DNA of 64,000 nucleotides from positions 2,666,001 through 2,730,000 of the forward strand of contig NZ_JAGIOK010000001.1 of assembly GCF_017876655.1 (NCBI RefSeq), read 5' to 3'. The DNA comes from Microbacterium imperiale. GTDB taxonomy: Bacteria > Actinomycetota > Actinomycetes > Actinomycetales > Microbacteriaceae. The first letter of the stretch is position 1; each line of letters starts with the position of its first letter. This document shows positions 23,695-32,683 of this stretch, in pieces. The notes beneath the pieces were generated by a model. That model was not told where the DNA came from. It was given only the letters and a program-made list of their open reading frames with translations, and did no database searches. The translations under genes were made by a program, and so were the position numbers.

Positions 23695-25739
23695 GCGCGA
23701 CGGAACAGAACCTGACCGACGAAGAGAAGCTCGAGCTCGAGCTCGCGGAGCAGGCGCGGCAGAACTCCGGCGACTGGGACAGCGTTGCGCCGGGCAAGGC
23801 CGAGAAGTTCGGACCGAGCTTCCTGCGCATGATCGGCCTGCTGCGGCCCTACGCCGCGGTGTTCGCACTGATGACGGTGCTCGGTGCCCTCGGCGTGCTG
23901 CTCGCAGTCCTCGCGCCGCGCGTGCTCGGCGACGCGACCAACCTCATCTTCGAGGGGGTCGTGTCCAAGAACCTCGGCGAGCAGTTCCCGGCCGGGACGA
24001 GCCAGGAGGATGTCGTCGCGGCCCTCAACGCCGTCGGGCAGACCGACATCGCCAACATCGTCGGCGCGATGCAGAACTTCCAGGTCGGCGCCGGCGTCGA
24101 TTTCGACCGACTCAAGTGGGTCGTGGTGGCCGTCCTGGCGATCTACGTCGGCTCGGCGGTGCTCACCTGGCTGCAGGGCTTCGTGATCAACATCATCATG
24201 GTGCGCACGATGTGGCGCTTGCGCGAGTCGGTCGAGGCGAAGATCAACCGCCTGCCGCTGTCGTACTTCGACCGCGTGCAGCGCGGCGAACTGATCTCGC
24301 GGGTGACCAACGACATCGACAACATCACCCAGACGATGCAGCAGTCGCTCTCGACAGCCCTCACCAGTGTGCTGACCGTCGTCGGCGTGCTGTTCATGAT
24401 GTTCTCCATCTCGTGGCAGCTCGCCCTCGTCGCGCTCGTGTCGCTGCCGCTCATGGCGGTCATCTTCGGCGTCATCGGGCCGCGGTCGCAGAAGGCGTTC
24501 GCCACGCAGTGGCGCAAGGTCGGCCGTCTCAACGCCCGCGTCGAGGAGTCCTTCTCGGGGCACGCCCTCGTGCGGGTCTACGGGCGCGAGCGCGACGCGC
24601 GCGAGAAGTTCGAGGCCGAGAACGACGAGCTGTTCGAAGCGGCCTTCAAGGCGCAGTTCCTGTCGGGCCTGATCATGCCCGGGATGATGTTCATCGGGAA
24701 CCTCTCGTATGTCGGCATCGCCGTCCTCGGCGGCCTGATGGTCGCTTCCGGTCAGCTGCGTCTGGGCGATGTGCAGGCCTTCATCCAGTACTCGCAGCAG
24801 TTCACCCAGCCCCTCTCCGAGCTCGGCGGCATGGCGGCCGTCGTGCAGTCGGGCACCGCCTCGGCGGAGCGGGTGTTCCAGCTGCTCGACGAGGACGAGC
24901 AGGACCCCGACGACCCCGAGGCTCAGGTGGCCTCGGGTGGGCGCGGCGTGATCGAGTTCGACCACGTGCGCTTCGCCTACTCGCCCGACAAGCCGCTGAT
25001 CCGAGACCTCTCGTTCCGCGTCGAGCCCGGACAGACGGTGGCGATCGTCGGACCGACGGGTGCGGGCAAGACGACCCTCGTCAACCTGCTCATGCGCTTC
25101 TACGAGCTCGACGGCGGACGCATCCTGCTCGACGGCCAGGACATCTCCGAGCTCTCCCGCGACGACGTCCGTTCGCGCACCGGCATGGTGCTGCAGGACC
25201 CGTGGCTGTTCGCCGGCACGATCCGCGAGAACATCCGATACGGTCGCGAGAGCGCGACCGATGAGGAGATCGTGGATGCCGCCGTCGCGACGCGGGTCGA
25301 TCGCTTCGTGCACTCGCTCCCCGACGGCTACGACACGGTGCTCGATGAGGACGCGGCCAACGTCTCGGCGGGGGAGAAGCAGCTCATCACGATCGCCCGG
25401 GCCTTCGTCGCTCAGCCGGCCGTGCTCATCCTCGACGAGGCGACCAGCTCGGTGGACACCCGTACCGAGCTTCTGCTGCAGCAGGCGATGTCGGCGCTGC
25501 GCGAAGGACGCACCTCGTTCGTCATCGCGCACCGGCTGTCGACGATCCGCGACGCCGACCTCATCCTCGTGATGGAGCACGGCGACATCGTCGAGAAGGG
25601 CACGCACGATGAGCTGATCGCGGCGCAGGGTGCGTATTGGCGGCTCTACCGGTCGCAGTTCGAACGGGCGGCCTCCGAGTCGGAGGGCCCCGTCGAGTCC
25701 GCAGCGGATGCCGCCGACGCGATCCCGGCCGACGGATAG
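23691..25739 (+). CDS. ABC exporter half-transporter 2 (catalytic Glu, degenerate signature)
   Basis: A 682-residue partner. An N-terminal acidic/coiled segment precedes six helices, and there is a loop of about 60 residues between the first helices (GEQFPAGTSQEDVV and on). In its nucleotide-binding domain Walker A GPTGAGKTT is near 452, the signature is altered to VSAGEKQ near 558, and Walker B VLILDEATSSVD has Glu583. Together with the upstream half this gives one competent ATP site (this Glu plus the partner SGGQ) and one degenerate site. The GTG at 23691 overlaps the upstream stop. The tail is acidic and Ala-rich. Confidence 0.93.
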   Translation: MSATEQNLTDEEKLELELAEQARQNSGDWDSVAPGKAEKFGPSFLRMIGLLRPYAAVFALMTVLGALGVLLAVLAPRVLGDATNLIFEGVVSKNLGEQFPAGTSQEDVVAALNAVGQTDIANIVGAMQNFQVGAGVDFDRLKWVVVAVLAIYVGSAVLTWLQGFVINIIMVRTMWRLRESVEAKINRLPLSYFDRVQRGELISRVTNDIDNITQTMQQSLSTALTSVLTVVGVLFMMFSISWQLALVALVSLPLMAVIFGVIGPRSQKAFATQWRKVGRLNARVEESFSGHALVRVYGRERDAREKFEAENDELFEAAFKAQFLSGLIMPGMMFIGNLSYVGIAVLGGLMVASGQLRLGDVQAFIQYSQQFTQPLSELGGMAAVVQSGTASAERVFQLLDEDEQDPDDPEAQVASGGRGVIEFDHVRFAYSPDKPLIRDLSFRVEPGQTVAIVGPTGAGKTTLVNLLMRFYELDGGRILLDGQDISELSRDDVRSRTGMVLQDPWLFAGTIRENIRYGRESATDEEIVDAAVATRVDRFVHSLPDGYDTVLDEDAANVSAGEKQLITIARAFVAQPAVLILDEATSSVDTRTELLLQQAMSALREGRTSFVIAHRLSTIRDADLILVMEHGDIVEKGTHDELIAAQGAYWRLYRSQFERAASESEGPVESAADAADAIPADG

Positions 25740-25781
25740 GGTGAGGTGGCGGCACGCCGCCCGATGTGGAATGAGGCAGAG

Positions 25782-26732
25782 TTGAGCAGTTCGACGCCCC
25801 CCGGCTGGTACGACGACGGTCACGGCGCGCTCCGGTGGTGGGACGGCGAGCAGTGGACCGAGCACACGCATCCGCTGCCTCAGCCGGACGGGAACCCCTC
25901 CGCGGCCGAGGCGTCGTCGCCGGCTGAGCCTCCGGTCGTGACCGAGGCCTCCCTCGTCGAGAGCCAGCAGCCCACGGCGTCGGCCGACACCGCGACGCCG
26001 ACGGATGCCCTGCCCCCCGTGCCGCAGGCGCCCACCGGCCCCGCCCCCGTCTTCGAGGACGACCGGTCCGCGCATCCGGCGATCGCGTCTGTCTCGGCGC
26101 ACCCGGGGCCGGTTCCGCCGCACCCCGGCCCGGTGCCCCCGCACCCCGGAGCGGTGCCGCCGTACGCCGGCGCGGGCCCAGCACAGCACGGCACCGGGGA
26201 AGCGCCGCAGCGGAAGTCGAAGCTGTGGATCGTCTTCGTCGTGCTCGGCGCCCTGCTGCTGGGTCTGATCATCCTCGCCGCGGTGTTCATCCCGCGCTTC
26301 GTCGCGGACCTGCTCGACCCGACGGGTGGACGCCCGGGCGACGGTGGCATCGCGCAGGACGCCGATATGCGGGCAGCCGAGCAGGTCGTCGCGGACTACG
26401 ACGACGCCTGGGACGACATCGACTGCACGGCCTATCAAGCCACCCTCACGCCGGCCTACCTCACCGCCTACGGTTACGCCGACTGCGCCGATTTCGATCA
26501 GGCGGCGACCGTGTTCAACGAGTCCGTCGACGATTACGAGGTGAACGTCATCTCGAGCACGCGCGAGGGCGACACCATCTACGTCGAGACCGTCGAGAGC
26601 TTCGTGCAGGTGCTCGACGAGGCGGGCCTTCCGCTCGAGAACCCCGTGCCCGGCAGCTTCTCCTATTCGTACACGCTCGTGTCCGACGGTTCCGGCTGGC
26701 TCATCGACGACTTCGTCGAGTCGCAGCCGTGA
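25782..26732 (+). CDS. DUF2510 membrane protein with extracellular domain
   Basis: A 316-residue protein starting with a DUF2510 motif (STPPGWYDDGHGALRWWDG), then a Pro/Ala-rich cytoplasmic stretch with repeated GPVPPHPG units. One membrane helix follows (LWIVFVVLGALLLGLIILAAVF), and an outside domain of about 130 residues resembles NTF2-like or DUF4878 folds (AAEQVVADYDDAWDDIDCTAYQ). The function is unknown. The start is not settled: TTG at 25782 follows GGAATGAGG closely, and ATG at 25764 or GTG at 25746 are alternatives. Confidence 0.8.
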   Translation: MSSSTPPGWYDDGHGALRWWDGEQWTEHTHPLPQPDGNPSAAEASSPAEPPVVTEASLVESQQPTASADTATPTDALPPVPQAPTGPAPVFEDDRSAHPAIASVSAHPGPVPPHPGPVPPHPGAVPPYAGAGPAQHGTGEAPQRKSKLWIVFVVLGALLLGLIILAAVFIPRFVADLLDPTGGRPGDGGIAQDADMRAAEQVVADYDDAWDDIDCTAYQATLTPAYLTAYGYADCADFDQAATVFNESVDDYEVNVISSTREGDTIYVETVESFVQVLDEAGLPLENPVPGSFSYSYTLVSDGSGWLIDDFVESQP

Positions 26733-27568
26733 TGGTCGCGGACAAGGTGCGGCGCAGCCCGCGGTTCTATCTCGCGTGCGTCGGCGTCGGTCTCGCCGCC
26801 GGTCTGCTCTCCGGGCTCTTCGGTGTCGGCGGCGGCACCGTCATCGTGCCGCTGCTCGTCCTGCTGCTCGGCTTCGATCAGCGTCTCGCCGCCGGCACCT
26901 CGCTCGCGGCGATCGTCCCGACGGCCTCCGTCGGCGTCATCTCGTACGCGCTCACCGGTTCGGTCGCCTGGATCCCGGCGATCATCCTCGCTGTCGGCGC
27001 CGTCATCGGCGCGCAGATCGGGAGCTGGCTGCTCGCGAAGATCCCGCAGAACGCTCTCCGCTGGGGCTTCGTCGGCTTCCTGGTCGTCGTCGTGGTCATG
27101 CTGTTCATCGTCGTCCCCTCGCGAGACGCCGTGCTCGAGCTCACGTGGCTCACCGGACTGGGTCTCGGCGGACTCGGGCTGTTCACCGGCGTCATGGCCG
27201 GACTCCTGGGGGTCGGCGGTGGCGTGATCGTCGTGCCGGCGCTGATGTTCCTCTTCGGCACGAGCGACCTCATCGCGAAGGGCACGTCGCTGCTGATGAT
27301 GATCCCGACCGCCCTCTCCGGCACGATCGGCAACGTGCGCCGTCGCAACGTCGATCTGTTGGCGGCGCTCGTCGTGGGACTCGCGGCCTGCACGACCACC
27401 GCGTTGGGGGCCTGGATCGCCACCCTGCTCAACCCGATGGTCGCCAACATCCTCTTCGCGGCGTTCCTGACGTTCATCGCCGCGCAGATGGCCTGGCGGG
27501 CGATCAAGGTCCACCGCACGCGTCGCGCCGCCGCGCGCGAGCCGCGTGCGGCACAGGGCCGCCGGTAG
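26732..27568 (+). CDS. TauE/SafE (TSUP) family permease
   Basis: A 278-residue membrane protein with about eight helices in two repeats, each with the family glycine motif: SGLFGVGGGTVIVPLL near residue 26 and AGLLGVGGGVIVVPAL near 160. TSUP proteins move sulfite, sulfonates or other small anions across the membrane; the substrate is not predictable. The ATG shares its A with the stop of the DUF2510 gene (TGATG), so the two are coupled. A basic C-terminal tail ends the protein. Confidence 0.9.
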   Translation: MVADKVRRSPRFYLACVGVGLAAGLLSGLFGVGGGTVIVPLLVLLLGFDQRLAAGTSLAAIVPTASVGVISYALTGSVAWIPAIILAVGAVIGAQIGSWLLAKIPQNALRWGFVGFLVVVVVMLFIVVPSRDAVLELTWLTGLGLGGLGLFTGVMAGLLGVGGGVIVVPALMFLFGTSDLIAKGTSLLMMIPTALSGTIGNVRRRNVDLLAALVVGLAACTTTALGAWIATLLNPMVANILFAAFLTFIAAQMAWRAIKVHRTRRAAAREPRAAQGRR

Positions 27569-27571
27569 AAT
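27566..27571 (+). promoter_or_regulatory. Putative leaderless -10 element of the MaoC-murB unit
   Basis: TAGAAT lies exactly six bases before the GTG at 27578 and overlaps the stop codon of the permease gene. Confidence 0.5.
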
Positions 27572-27577
27572 CGGAGC

Positions 27578-28027
27578 GTGTCCGTCAATCCCGATCTGGT
27601 CGAGCGCGCCTTCGCGCCGACCGCTCCCTACCTCGTGGGTCGCGAGAAGGTGCGCGAGTTCGCTCGCGCGGTCTTCGCGACCGATCCGCAGCACACCGAT
27701 CCCGAGGCTGCTCGCGCCCTCGGCTACGCAGACGTTGTCGCGCCGCCGACCTTCGCGATGGTCATCCAGGACCTCACGCTGCAGCAGCTGCTCGGTGAGC
27801 CTGACTCGGGTATCGCGCTCGAGCGCACCGTCCACGCGGAGCAGCGGTTCCGGTACAGCCGGCCGATCGTCGCGGGCGACGAGCTGACAGCTCAGTTGAA
27901 GGTCACCGGTATCCGGGCGTTCGGCAAGGGCGCGATGGTCACGAGCGAGGCGGAGATCGTCGACGCGGATGCCGCGCACGTCGTCACCGCGATCTCCGTC
28001 CTGCTCGTGGGAGGGGAGGACGCATGA
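27578..28027 (+). CDS. MaoC-like dehydratase subunit, FAS1/HadA type
   Basis: A 149-residue hot-dog protein. MSVNPDLVERAFAPTAPYLVGREKVREFARA and ADVVAPPTFAMVIQDL match the N-terminal MaoC dehydratase half, like HadA/HadC of mycobacteria, which lacks the catalytic dyad. It overlaps the next MaoC gene by four bases and should form a heterodimer with it, acting on 3-hydroxyacyl-ACP or -CoA. The GTG start is supported by the -10 hexamer just upstream. This pair directly upstream of murB is a familiar actinobacterial arrangement. Confidence 0.9.
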   Translation: MSVNPDLVERAFAPTAPYLVGREKVREFARAVFATDPQHTDPEAARALGYADVVAPPTFAMVIQDLTLQQLLGEPDSGIALERTVHAEQRFRYSRPIVAGDELTAQLKVTGIRAFGKGAMVTSEAEIVDADAAHVVTAISVLLVGGEDA

Positions 28028-28431
28028 GCGCGCTCGACGTCGGAACCGTCGTCGCCGAACGTACGGTCGAACTCACCCGCGAATCCCTCGTCCGCTACGC
28101 CGGCGCGTCGGGCGACTTCAACCCCATCCACTACCGCGACGACGTCGCCGAGCGCGTCGGTCTGCCGGGCGTCCTCGCACACGGCATGCTCACCATGGGT
28201 CTCGCGGTCGAGACGATCGTCGAGTGGCTCGGCGACAGCGGTCGCATCGTCGAGTACGGGGTGCGCTTCACGCGGCCCGTCGTCGTCGACGCCGGGCACG
28301 GCGCCACCCTGACGATCACGGCGACCGTCGGTGCCGTCGATGACGAGACCGCCCGCATCGACCTCACGGTGAAGCACGACGCGACCGTCGTGCTCGGCAA
28401 GGCGCAGGTGCGCGTGCGGACGGCTGTCTGA
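28024..28431 (+). CDS. MaoC-like (R)-specific dehydratase, HadB type
   Basis: A 135-residue hot-dog protein with the hydratase-2 catalytic motif YAGASGDFNPIHYRDDVAE (Asp and His), followed by GVLAHGMLTMGL. It should supply the catalytic residues for a heterodimer with the preceding subunit, dehydrating 3-hydroxyacyl chains in fatty acid synthesis. The ATG overlaps the preceding stop, and murB begins two bases after its stop, so all three genes are one operon. Confidence 0.92.
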   Translation: MSALDVGTVVAERTVELTRESLVRYAGASGDFNPIHYRDDVAERVGLPGVLAHGMLTMGLAVETIVEWLGDSGRIVEYGVRFTRPVVVDAGHGATLTITATVGAVDDETARIDLTVKHDATVVLGKAQVRVRTAV

Positions 28432-28433
28432 TC

Positions 28434-29570
28434 GTGGCGGAGGTCGCACCTCGGCCGCTGGCCGAACTCACCACGCTGCGCGCCGGCGCTGTTCCGGCGC
28501 GCATGGTCGAGGCGCACACGACCGACGAGCTCGTCGCGGTGCTGCGCGAGTTGTGGGCGGACGGCGAGCCCTGGCTCGTCGTGGGCGGCGGTTCGAACCT
28601 CCTGGTCGGCGATGATCCGTTCGACGGAACGGTCGTCGTCGTCCGCACGTCGGGCATCGAGGAACTGCCGTCGCCGAACCCGGGGCACACCCGACTGCGC
28701 GTGCAGGCGGGCCACTCCTGGGACGACCTCGTCGAATACGCGGTGGCGGCCGGCCTGAGCGGGATCGCGGCGATGTCCGGCATCCCCGGCACGGCCGGAG
28801 CCGCGCCCGTGCAGAACATCGGCGCGTACGGCCAGGAGGTCGTGCAGACGCTGGTCGAGGTCGAGCTGCTCGACGAGGCCACCGGCGAGGTCAGCGTCGT
28901 GCCGGCATCCGAGCTCGGTCTCGGCTTCCGCACCTCAGTGCTCAAGCACCACCACGGGTCGGTCGCCGCGCGGCCGGCCGTCATCCTCTCGATCACGCTC
29001 GAGCTCGCGCAGGTCGGGCACGGCGAGTTCGCCGTCCGCGGTCCGCAGCTGCGGGGAGCGCTGGGGCTCGACCCCGACGCCACCGTGACTCTGCGCTGGG
29101 TGCGCGAGACCGTGTTGGCGGTACGTGCGAGCAAGGGGATGGTGCTCGACGACGCCGACCCCGACACCTGGAGCGCGGGATCGTTCTTCCAGAACGCGGT
29201 CGTCACGGCAGCGTTCGCCCGCAGCCTCCCGCCCGAGTGCCCGCGCTGGCCCGTCGCCCCGGACCCCGTCGCGGACCGCATCATTCCGCTGAACGAGTAC
29301 TACGGCGTCGACCCGACGGACGAGGTCGCGGAGCCGCACGTGAAGGTCAGCGCGGCCTGGCTGATCGAGCACGCCGGGATCGGCAAGGGCTTCGCGCTGC
29401 CCGGCTCGCGGGCCGGCCTGTCGACCAAGCACGCGCTGGCACTGACCAACCGCGGTGGCGCGAGCGCTGAGCAGCTCGCCGCCCTCGCCCGCTTCGTGCA
29501 GCAGCGTGTGCAGTCCGAGTTCGGGCTCATCCTGCAGCCCGAGCCCGTCCTCGTCGGCGTCGACCTCTGA
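28434..29570 (+). CDS. murB: UDP-N-acetylenolpyruvoylglucosamine reductase
   Basis: A 378-residue FAD enzyme that reduces UDP-GlcNAc-enolpyruvate to UDP-MurNAc in peptidoglycan synthesis. FAD-site motifs are WLVVGGGSNLLVGDDPFDG and MSGIPGTAGAAPVQNIGAYGQE. The catalytic region has GSFFQNAVV, with the Ser that protonates the substrate, and the substrate-binding end is IEHAGIGKGFALPGSRAGLS. The length is longer than E. coli MurB but usual for actinobacteria. The GTG start lies two bases after the MaoC stop. Confidence 0.96.
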   Translation: MAEVAPRPLAELTTLRAGAVPARMVEAHTTDELVAVLRELWADGEPWLVVGGGSNLLVGDDPFDGTVVVVRTSGIEELPSPNPGHTRLRVQAGHSWDDLVEYAVAAGLSGIAAMSGIPGTAGAAPVQNIGAYGQEVVQTLVEVELLDEATGEVSVVPASELGLGFRTSVLKHHHGSVAARPAVILSITLELAQVGHGEFAVRGPQLRGALGLDPDATVTLRWVRETVLAVRASKGMVLDDADPDTWSAGSFFQNAVVTAAFARSLPPECPRWPVAPDPVADRIIPLNEYYGVDPTDEVAEPHVKVSAAWLIEHAGIGKGFALPGSRAGLSTKHALALTNRGGASAEQLAALARFVQQRVQSEFGLILQPEPVLVGVDL

Positions 29571-29618
29571 TCCCCGCCCCCTCCGGCGTCGAGTCGACGG
29601 AGAGGGCAGGGGAAGGGA
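29571..29618. terminator. Imperfect hairpin between convergent murB and aminotransferase genes
   Basis: CTCCG/CGGAG with outer GATCCC/GGGATC pairing spans most of the 48-base gap between the two stops. Mismatches make it a weak bidirectional terminator candidate. Confidence 0.4.
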
Positions 29619-30818
29619 TCAGGAGAAGAGGCGCTGGAGGCGGCGGATGCCTTCGAGCAGCTGATCGTCGCCGAGCGCGTAGGACAAGCGCAGGTAGCCC
29701 GACGGGCCGAACGCCTCGCCGGGGACGACCGCGACCTCGGCCTGATCGAGGATCAGGTCGGCCAGCTCGAGCGAGGTCGTCGCCTCGGTGCCGCCCCACG
29801 TGCGTCCGAGCAGGCCGGTGACGTCGGGGTAGACGTAGAACGCGCCGAGCGGGGTGGGCACCGTCACGCCGGGGATCTTGCTGAGCTCGTCCACGATCAG
29901 GCGGCGTCGGCGGTCGAAGGCGAGACGCATCTGCTCGGCCTCGTCCTGGGGGCCGGTGATCGCCGCGAGGGCGGCGCGCTGCGCGACGTTGTTGACGTTC
30001 GAGCTGAGGTGCGACTGCAGGTTGCCGGCGAGCTTCATGGCGTCGGTCGGGCCGATCATCCAGCCCACGCGCCATCCGGTCATCGCGTAGGTCTTCGCGA
30101 CGCCGTTGACGAGGATGGTCTGGCCGGCGAGCTCGGGCACGGCCTCGACGATCGACACCGCGCGGGCGCCGTCGTAGACGAGGTTCTGGTAGATCTCGTC
30201 GCTGATGACCCAGATGCCGTGCTCGAGGGCCCACTGGCCGATCGCGGCGGTCTCCTCGGGCGTGTAGACGGCGCCGGTCGGGTTCGACGGCGAGACGAAC
30301 ACGAGCACCGTCGTGCGCTCGGTGCGCGCGGCCTCGAGCTGCTCGACGGTGACCTTGTACTCCTGGTCCGCACCGGCGAAGACCTCGACCGGGATGCCGT
30401 CCGCGAGGGCGATGGCCTCGGGGTAGGTCGTCCAGTAGGGCGCGGGCAGCAGCACCTCGTCGCCGGGGTTCACGACGGTCTGGAACGCCTGGTAGACGGC
30501 CTGCTTGCCGCCGTTCGTGACGATGACCTGCGCCGGCTTCACCTCGAGGCCCGAGTCGCGCAGGGTCTTCGCGGCGATCGCTTCGCGCAGGGCGGGGAGT
30601 CCGACCGCGGGCGTGTAGCGGTAGTTCGCCGGGTCGGCGAGGGCCTGCTGTGCGGCATCCACGATGAACTGCGGGGTCGAGAAATCGGGCTCGCCCGCCG
30701 CGTACGAGATGACGGGGCGGCCGGCCGCCTGCAGGGCCTTCGCCTTGGCGTCGACCTTGAGGGTCGCCGACTCGGCGATGGCGGAGAGCTTGCGGGAGAG
30801 CGGTGCGCGTTCGGTCAC
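29619..30818 (-). CDS. Pyridoxal phosphate-dependent aminotransferase, aspartate aminotransferase type
   Basis: A 399-residue fold type I aminotransferase. The PLP lysine is Lys242 in [16 protein letters not shown]. Other markers are [12 protein letters not shown] near the start, [10 protein letters not shown] around 176-185 with the PLP-binding Asn, and [12 protein letters not shown]. The subclass I-gamma features suit aspartate/prephenate aminotransferases of Gram-positives. In relatives (from memory) it lies next to tRNA-Trp/secE; here about 21 kb separates them. The GTG start at 30818 has a -10 hexamer six bases before it. Confidence 0.93.
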   Translation of the reverse strand: MTERAPLSRKLSAIAESATLKVDAKAKALQAAGRPVISYAAGEPDFSTPQFIVDAAQQALADPANYRYTPAVGLPALREAIAAKTLRDSGLEVKPAQVIVTNGGKQAVYQAFQTVVNPGDEVLLPAPYWTTYPEAIALADGIPVEVFAGADQEYKVTVEQLEAARTERTTVLVFVSPSNPTGAVYTPEETAAIGQWALEHGIWVISDEIYQNLVYDGARAVSIVEAVPELAGQTILVNGVAKTYAMTGWRVGWMIGPTDAMKLAGNLQSHLSSNVNNVAQRAALAAITGPQDEAEQMRLAFDRRRRLIVDELSKIPGVTVPTPLGAFYVYPDVTGLLGRTWGGTEATTSLELADLILDQAEVAVVPGEAFGPSGYLRLSYALGDDQLLEGIRRLQRLFS

Positions 30819-30824
30819 CCTCCG

Positions 30825-30830
30825 AGCGTA
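30825..30830 (-). promoter_or_regulatory. Putative leaderless -10 element of the aminotransferase gene
   Basis: TACGCT on the minus strand lies six bases before the GTG at 30818. The palindrome at 30840 falls where a -35 would be. Confidence 0.5.
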
Positions 30831-30839
30831 GCGGCGGTG

Positions 30840-30855
30840 TCCACCGAATGGTGGA
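30840..30855. promoter_or_regulatory. Operator-like palindrome TCCACC-GAAT-GGTGGA
   Basis: Perfect 6-bp arms flank a GAAT spacer, the same spacer and CC/GG centre as the palindrome before lanKC. It lies 59 bases before the ABC-2 exporter/two-component cassette and is probably the binding site of that cassette's NarL-type regulator. The operator role is inferred. Confidence 0.6.
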
Positions 30856-30860
30856 TGCCT

Positions 30861-30890
30861 CCTCGCCCGGACGGCCGCTGTCGGGCGAGG
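30861..30890 (+). other. Leader hairpin before the ABC-2 exporter genes
   Basis: CCTCGCCCG and CGGGCGAGG flank a 12-base loop, ending 23 bases before the ATG at 30914. It may be a leader structure on the exporter mRNA. No T-run follows. Confidence 0.4.
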
Positions 30891-30913
30891 CCTGAAGCGG
30901 GCACGGTGGAGTC

Positions 30914-31795
30914 ATGACCACGAGAACCTCCGCGCCGACCATCGTGCGCGGCTTGACCAAGAGATACGGCGACGTCACGGCCGTCGACGACGTGAGCTTC
31001 GAGGTTCCGGCGGGCGGCGTCTTCGCGTTCCTCGGCACGAACGGGGCGGGCAAGTCCACGACGATCGGTGCCCTCACGACGGTGATCGAACCGGATGCCG
31101 GTGCCCTCACGGTCGCCGGACACGACGTGCGGACCGCCGGCGATGCCGTCCGGCGCGCGATCGGCGTCGTCTTCCAGGACTCCCTGCTCGACGAGGCGCT
31201 GACGGTGCGCGAGAACCTCACGGTGCGCGCGCGGCCCTACCTCGGCACGGCGGGCGGGATCCGCGAGCGCATCGAGCATCTGGCGGGGATCATCGATCTC
31301 GGCGAGTTCATCGATCGGCGCTACGGCCGGCTCTCGGGCGGCCAGCGCCGCCGCGCCGACATCGCCCGCGCGCTGCTGCACGATCCCGAGATCGTGTTCC
31401 TCGACGAGCCGACGACCGGTCTCGACCCCGCGAGCCGTCAGATGGTCTGGCGGACGATCCACGAGCTGCGTGAGCGGTCCGGTCTGACGGTCTTCCTGAC
31501 GACCCACTACCTCGAGGAGACCGAGCAGGCCGACCGCGTGTGCATCATCGAGCGCGGTCGCATCGTGGCCGAAGGCGCCCCCGCCGAGCTGCGGGCCCGC
31601 TACAGCTCGAGCGTCCTGTCGCTCGTGACCGCCGCGGGCGACGAGCGCATCGCCGTGTCGGACGCCGCCGAAGCGCGACGCATCCTGGCCGAGCGCGGCG
31701 ACGCGGTGCTCGACTTCGAGTTCCGGCACGGGCGCATGGACGACGTGTTCCTGGCGCTCACGGGCCGCCCCGTCGATGAGGCGGGTGCGCGGTGA
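30914..31795 (+). CDS. ABC-2 type exporter ATP-binding protein
   Basis: A 293-residue ATPase of the DrrA/CcmA class. Walker A is GTNGAGKST, the signature is LSGGQRRRADIARALL, Walker B is IVFLDEPTTGLDPASR, and the His switch is in LTTHYLEETEQADRV. The C-terminal region after AEGAPAELRARYSS is the usual regulatory extension. It overlaps the permease gene by four bases, and a sensor kinase and regulator follow on the same strand, the layout of self-regulated antibiotic or peptide resistance exporters (LnrLMN or YvfRS-TU type). Confidence 0.93.
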   Translation: MTTRTSAPTIVRGLTKRYGDVTAVDDVSFEVPAGGVFAFLGTNGAGKSTTIGALTTVIEPDAGALTVAGHDVRTAGDAVRRAIGVVFQDSLLDEALTVRENLTVRARPYLGTAGGIRERIEHLAGIIDLGEFIDRRYGRLSGGQRRRADIARALLHDPEIVFLDEPTTGLDPASRQMVWRTIHELRERSGLTVFLTTHYLEETEQADRVCIIERGRIVAEGAPAELRARYSSSVLSLVTAAGDERIAVSDAAEARRILAERGDAVLDFEFRHGRMDDVFLALTGRPVDEAGAR

Positions 31796-32667
31796 GAACG
31801 ATCCAGGCGTACGTCGGGCGCAACCTGCGCCTGTTCTACCGCGACCCGCTGGGTGTGTTCTTCTCGCTCACCGGCGCGCTCGTGGTGTTCCTGCTCTACG
31901 CCCTGTTCCTCGGGCAGATGCAGGTCGACTCGCTCGCGCAGACGCCCGGGCTGGATGCCGACGCGGCCCGCGACTTCGTGGACTCGTGGATGTTCGCGGG
32001 GGTCGTGGCGGTGGCCGCGGTCACGACGCCGCTCGGGGCGCTGTCGACGTTCGTCGAGGATGCCGCGACGGGCCGGTTCCGCGACTTCCTCGTGTCGCCG
32101 GTGCGCCGGGCGCAGCTCGTGCTCGGATACCTGGGCTCGGCCTTCGTCATCGGGCTGCTGACGACGCTGGTCGTGCTGGCCGTCGCGCTGGCATACCTCG
32201 GGTTCACGGGGCGCGTGCTGCCCGACGCGGGGCAGATCGCCCGCATCGTCGGCTGGACGGCGCTGTCGGTCGCGGCGTACACGGCGCTGTGGGCGTTCGT
32301 CGTGTCTTTCCTGCGGACAACGGGGGCGTACTCCGGGCTGTCGACACTCGTGGGCACGCTCACCGGCTTCGTGGCCGGCGCGTACATCCCCGTCGGCGCC
32401 TTTCCCGACGCGGTGCGCGACGCGGTGGGCGTCCTTCCCTTCGCGCAATCGGCCATGCTCGTACGACGCGAGTTCGCCCTCGATCCCCTCGAAGAGCTGG
32501 CGGGCTCGTCGCCGGCGGCGGTCGAGGAGCTCAGCCGCATGTACGGCATCGAGCTGCAGCTCGCCGGCGGCGTCGTGCCGGTCTGGGTCGCGGCGGTCGT
32601 GCTCGCCGTCGTCGCCGTCGCGTTCACGGTGCTCGCAGCGGCCCGCATCCGATCCCGCATCCGGTAG
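31792..32667 (+). CDS. ABC-2 type exporter permease
   Basis: A 291-residue membrane protein with six helices of the ABC-2 fold. It begins RTIQAYVGRNLRLFYRDPLGVFFSL, an amphipathic coupling helix before the first membrane span, and has a long outside loop between the first two helices (GQMQVDSLAQTPGLDADAA). The family motif region is AGAYIPVGAFPDAVRDAVGVLPF. It partners the preceding ATPase. The exported compound is unknown; toxic peptides or drugs are the usual substrates of such four-gene cassettes. Confidence 0.92.
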   Translation: MRTIQAYVGRNLRLFYRDPLGVFFSLTGALVVFLLYALFLGQMQVDSLAQTPGLDADAARDFVDSWMFAGVVAVAAVTTPLGALSTFVEDAATGRFRDFLVSPVRRAQLVLGYLGSAFVIGLLTTLVVLAVALAYLGFTGRVLPDAGQIARIVGWTALSVAAYTALWAFVVSFLRTTGAYSGLSTLVGTLTGFVAGAYIPVGAFPDAVRDAVGVLPFAQSAMLVRREFALDPLEELAGSSPAAVEELSRMYGIELQLAGGVVPVWVAAVVLAVVAVAFTVLAAARIRSRIR

Positions 32668-32683
32668 CGGCAGGATGGGGATC

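Noticed and set aside
23391-26438. 1015-codon minus-strand frame over the exporter and DUF2510 genes
   Set aside because: Antisense shadow with His/Asp/Arg-rich composition. It spans two well-supported plus-strand genes.
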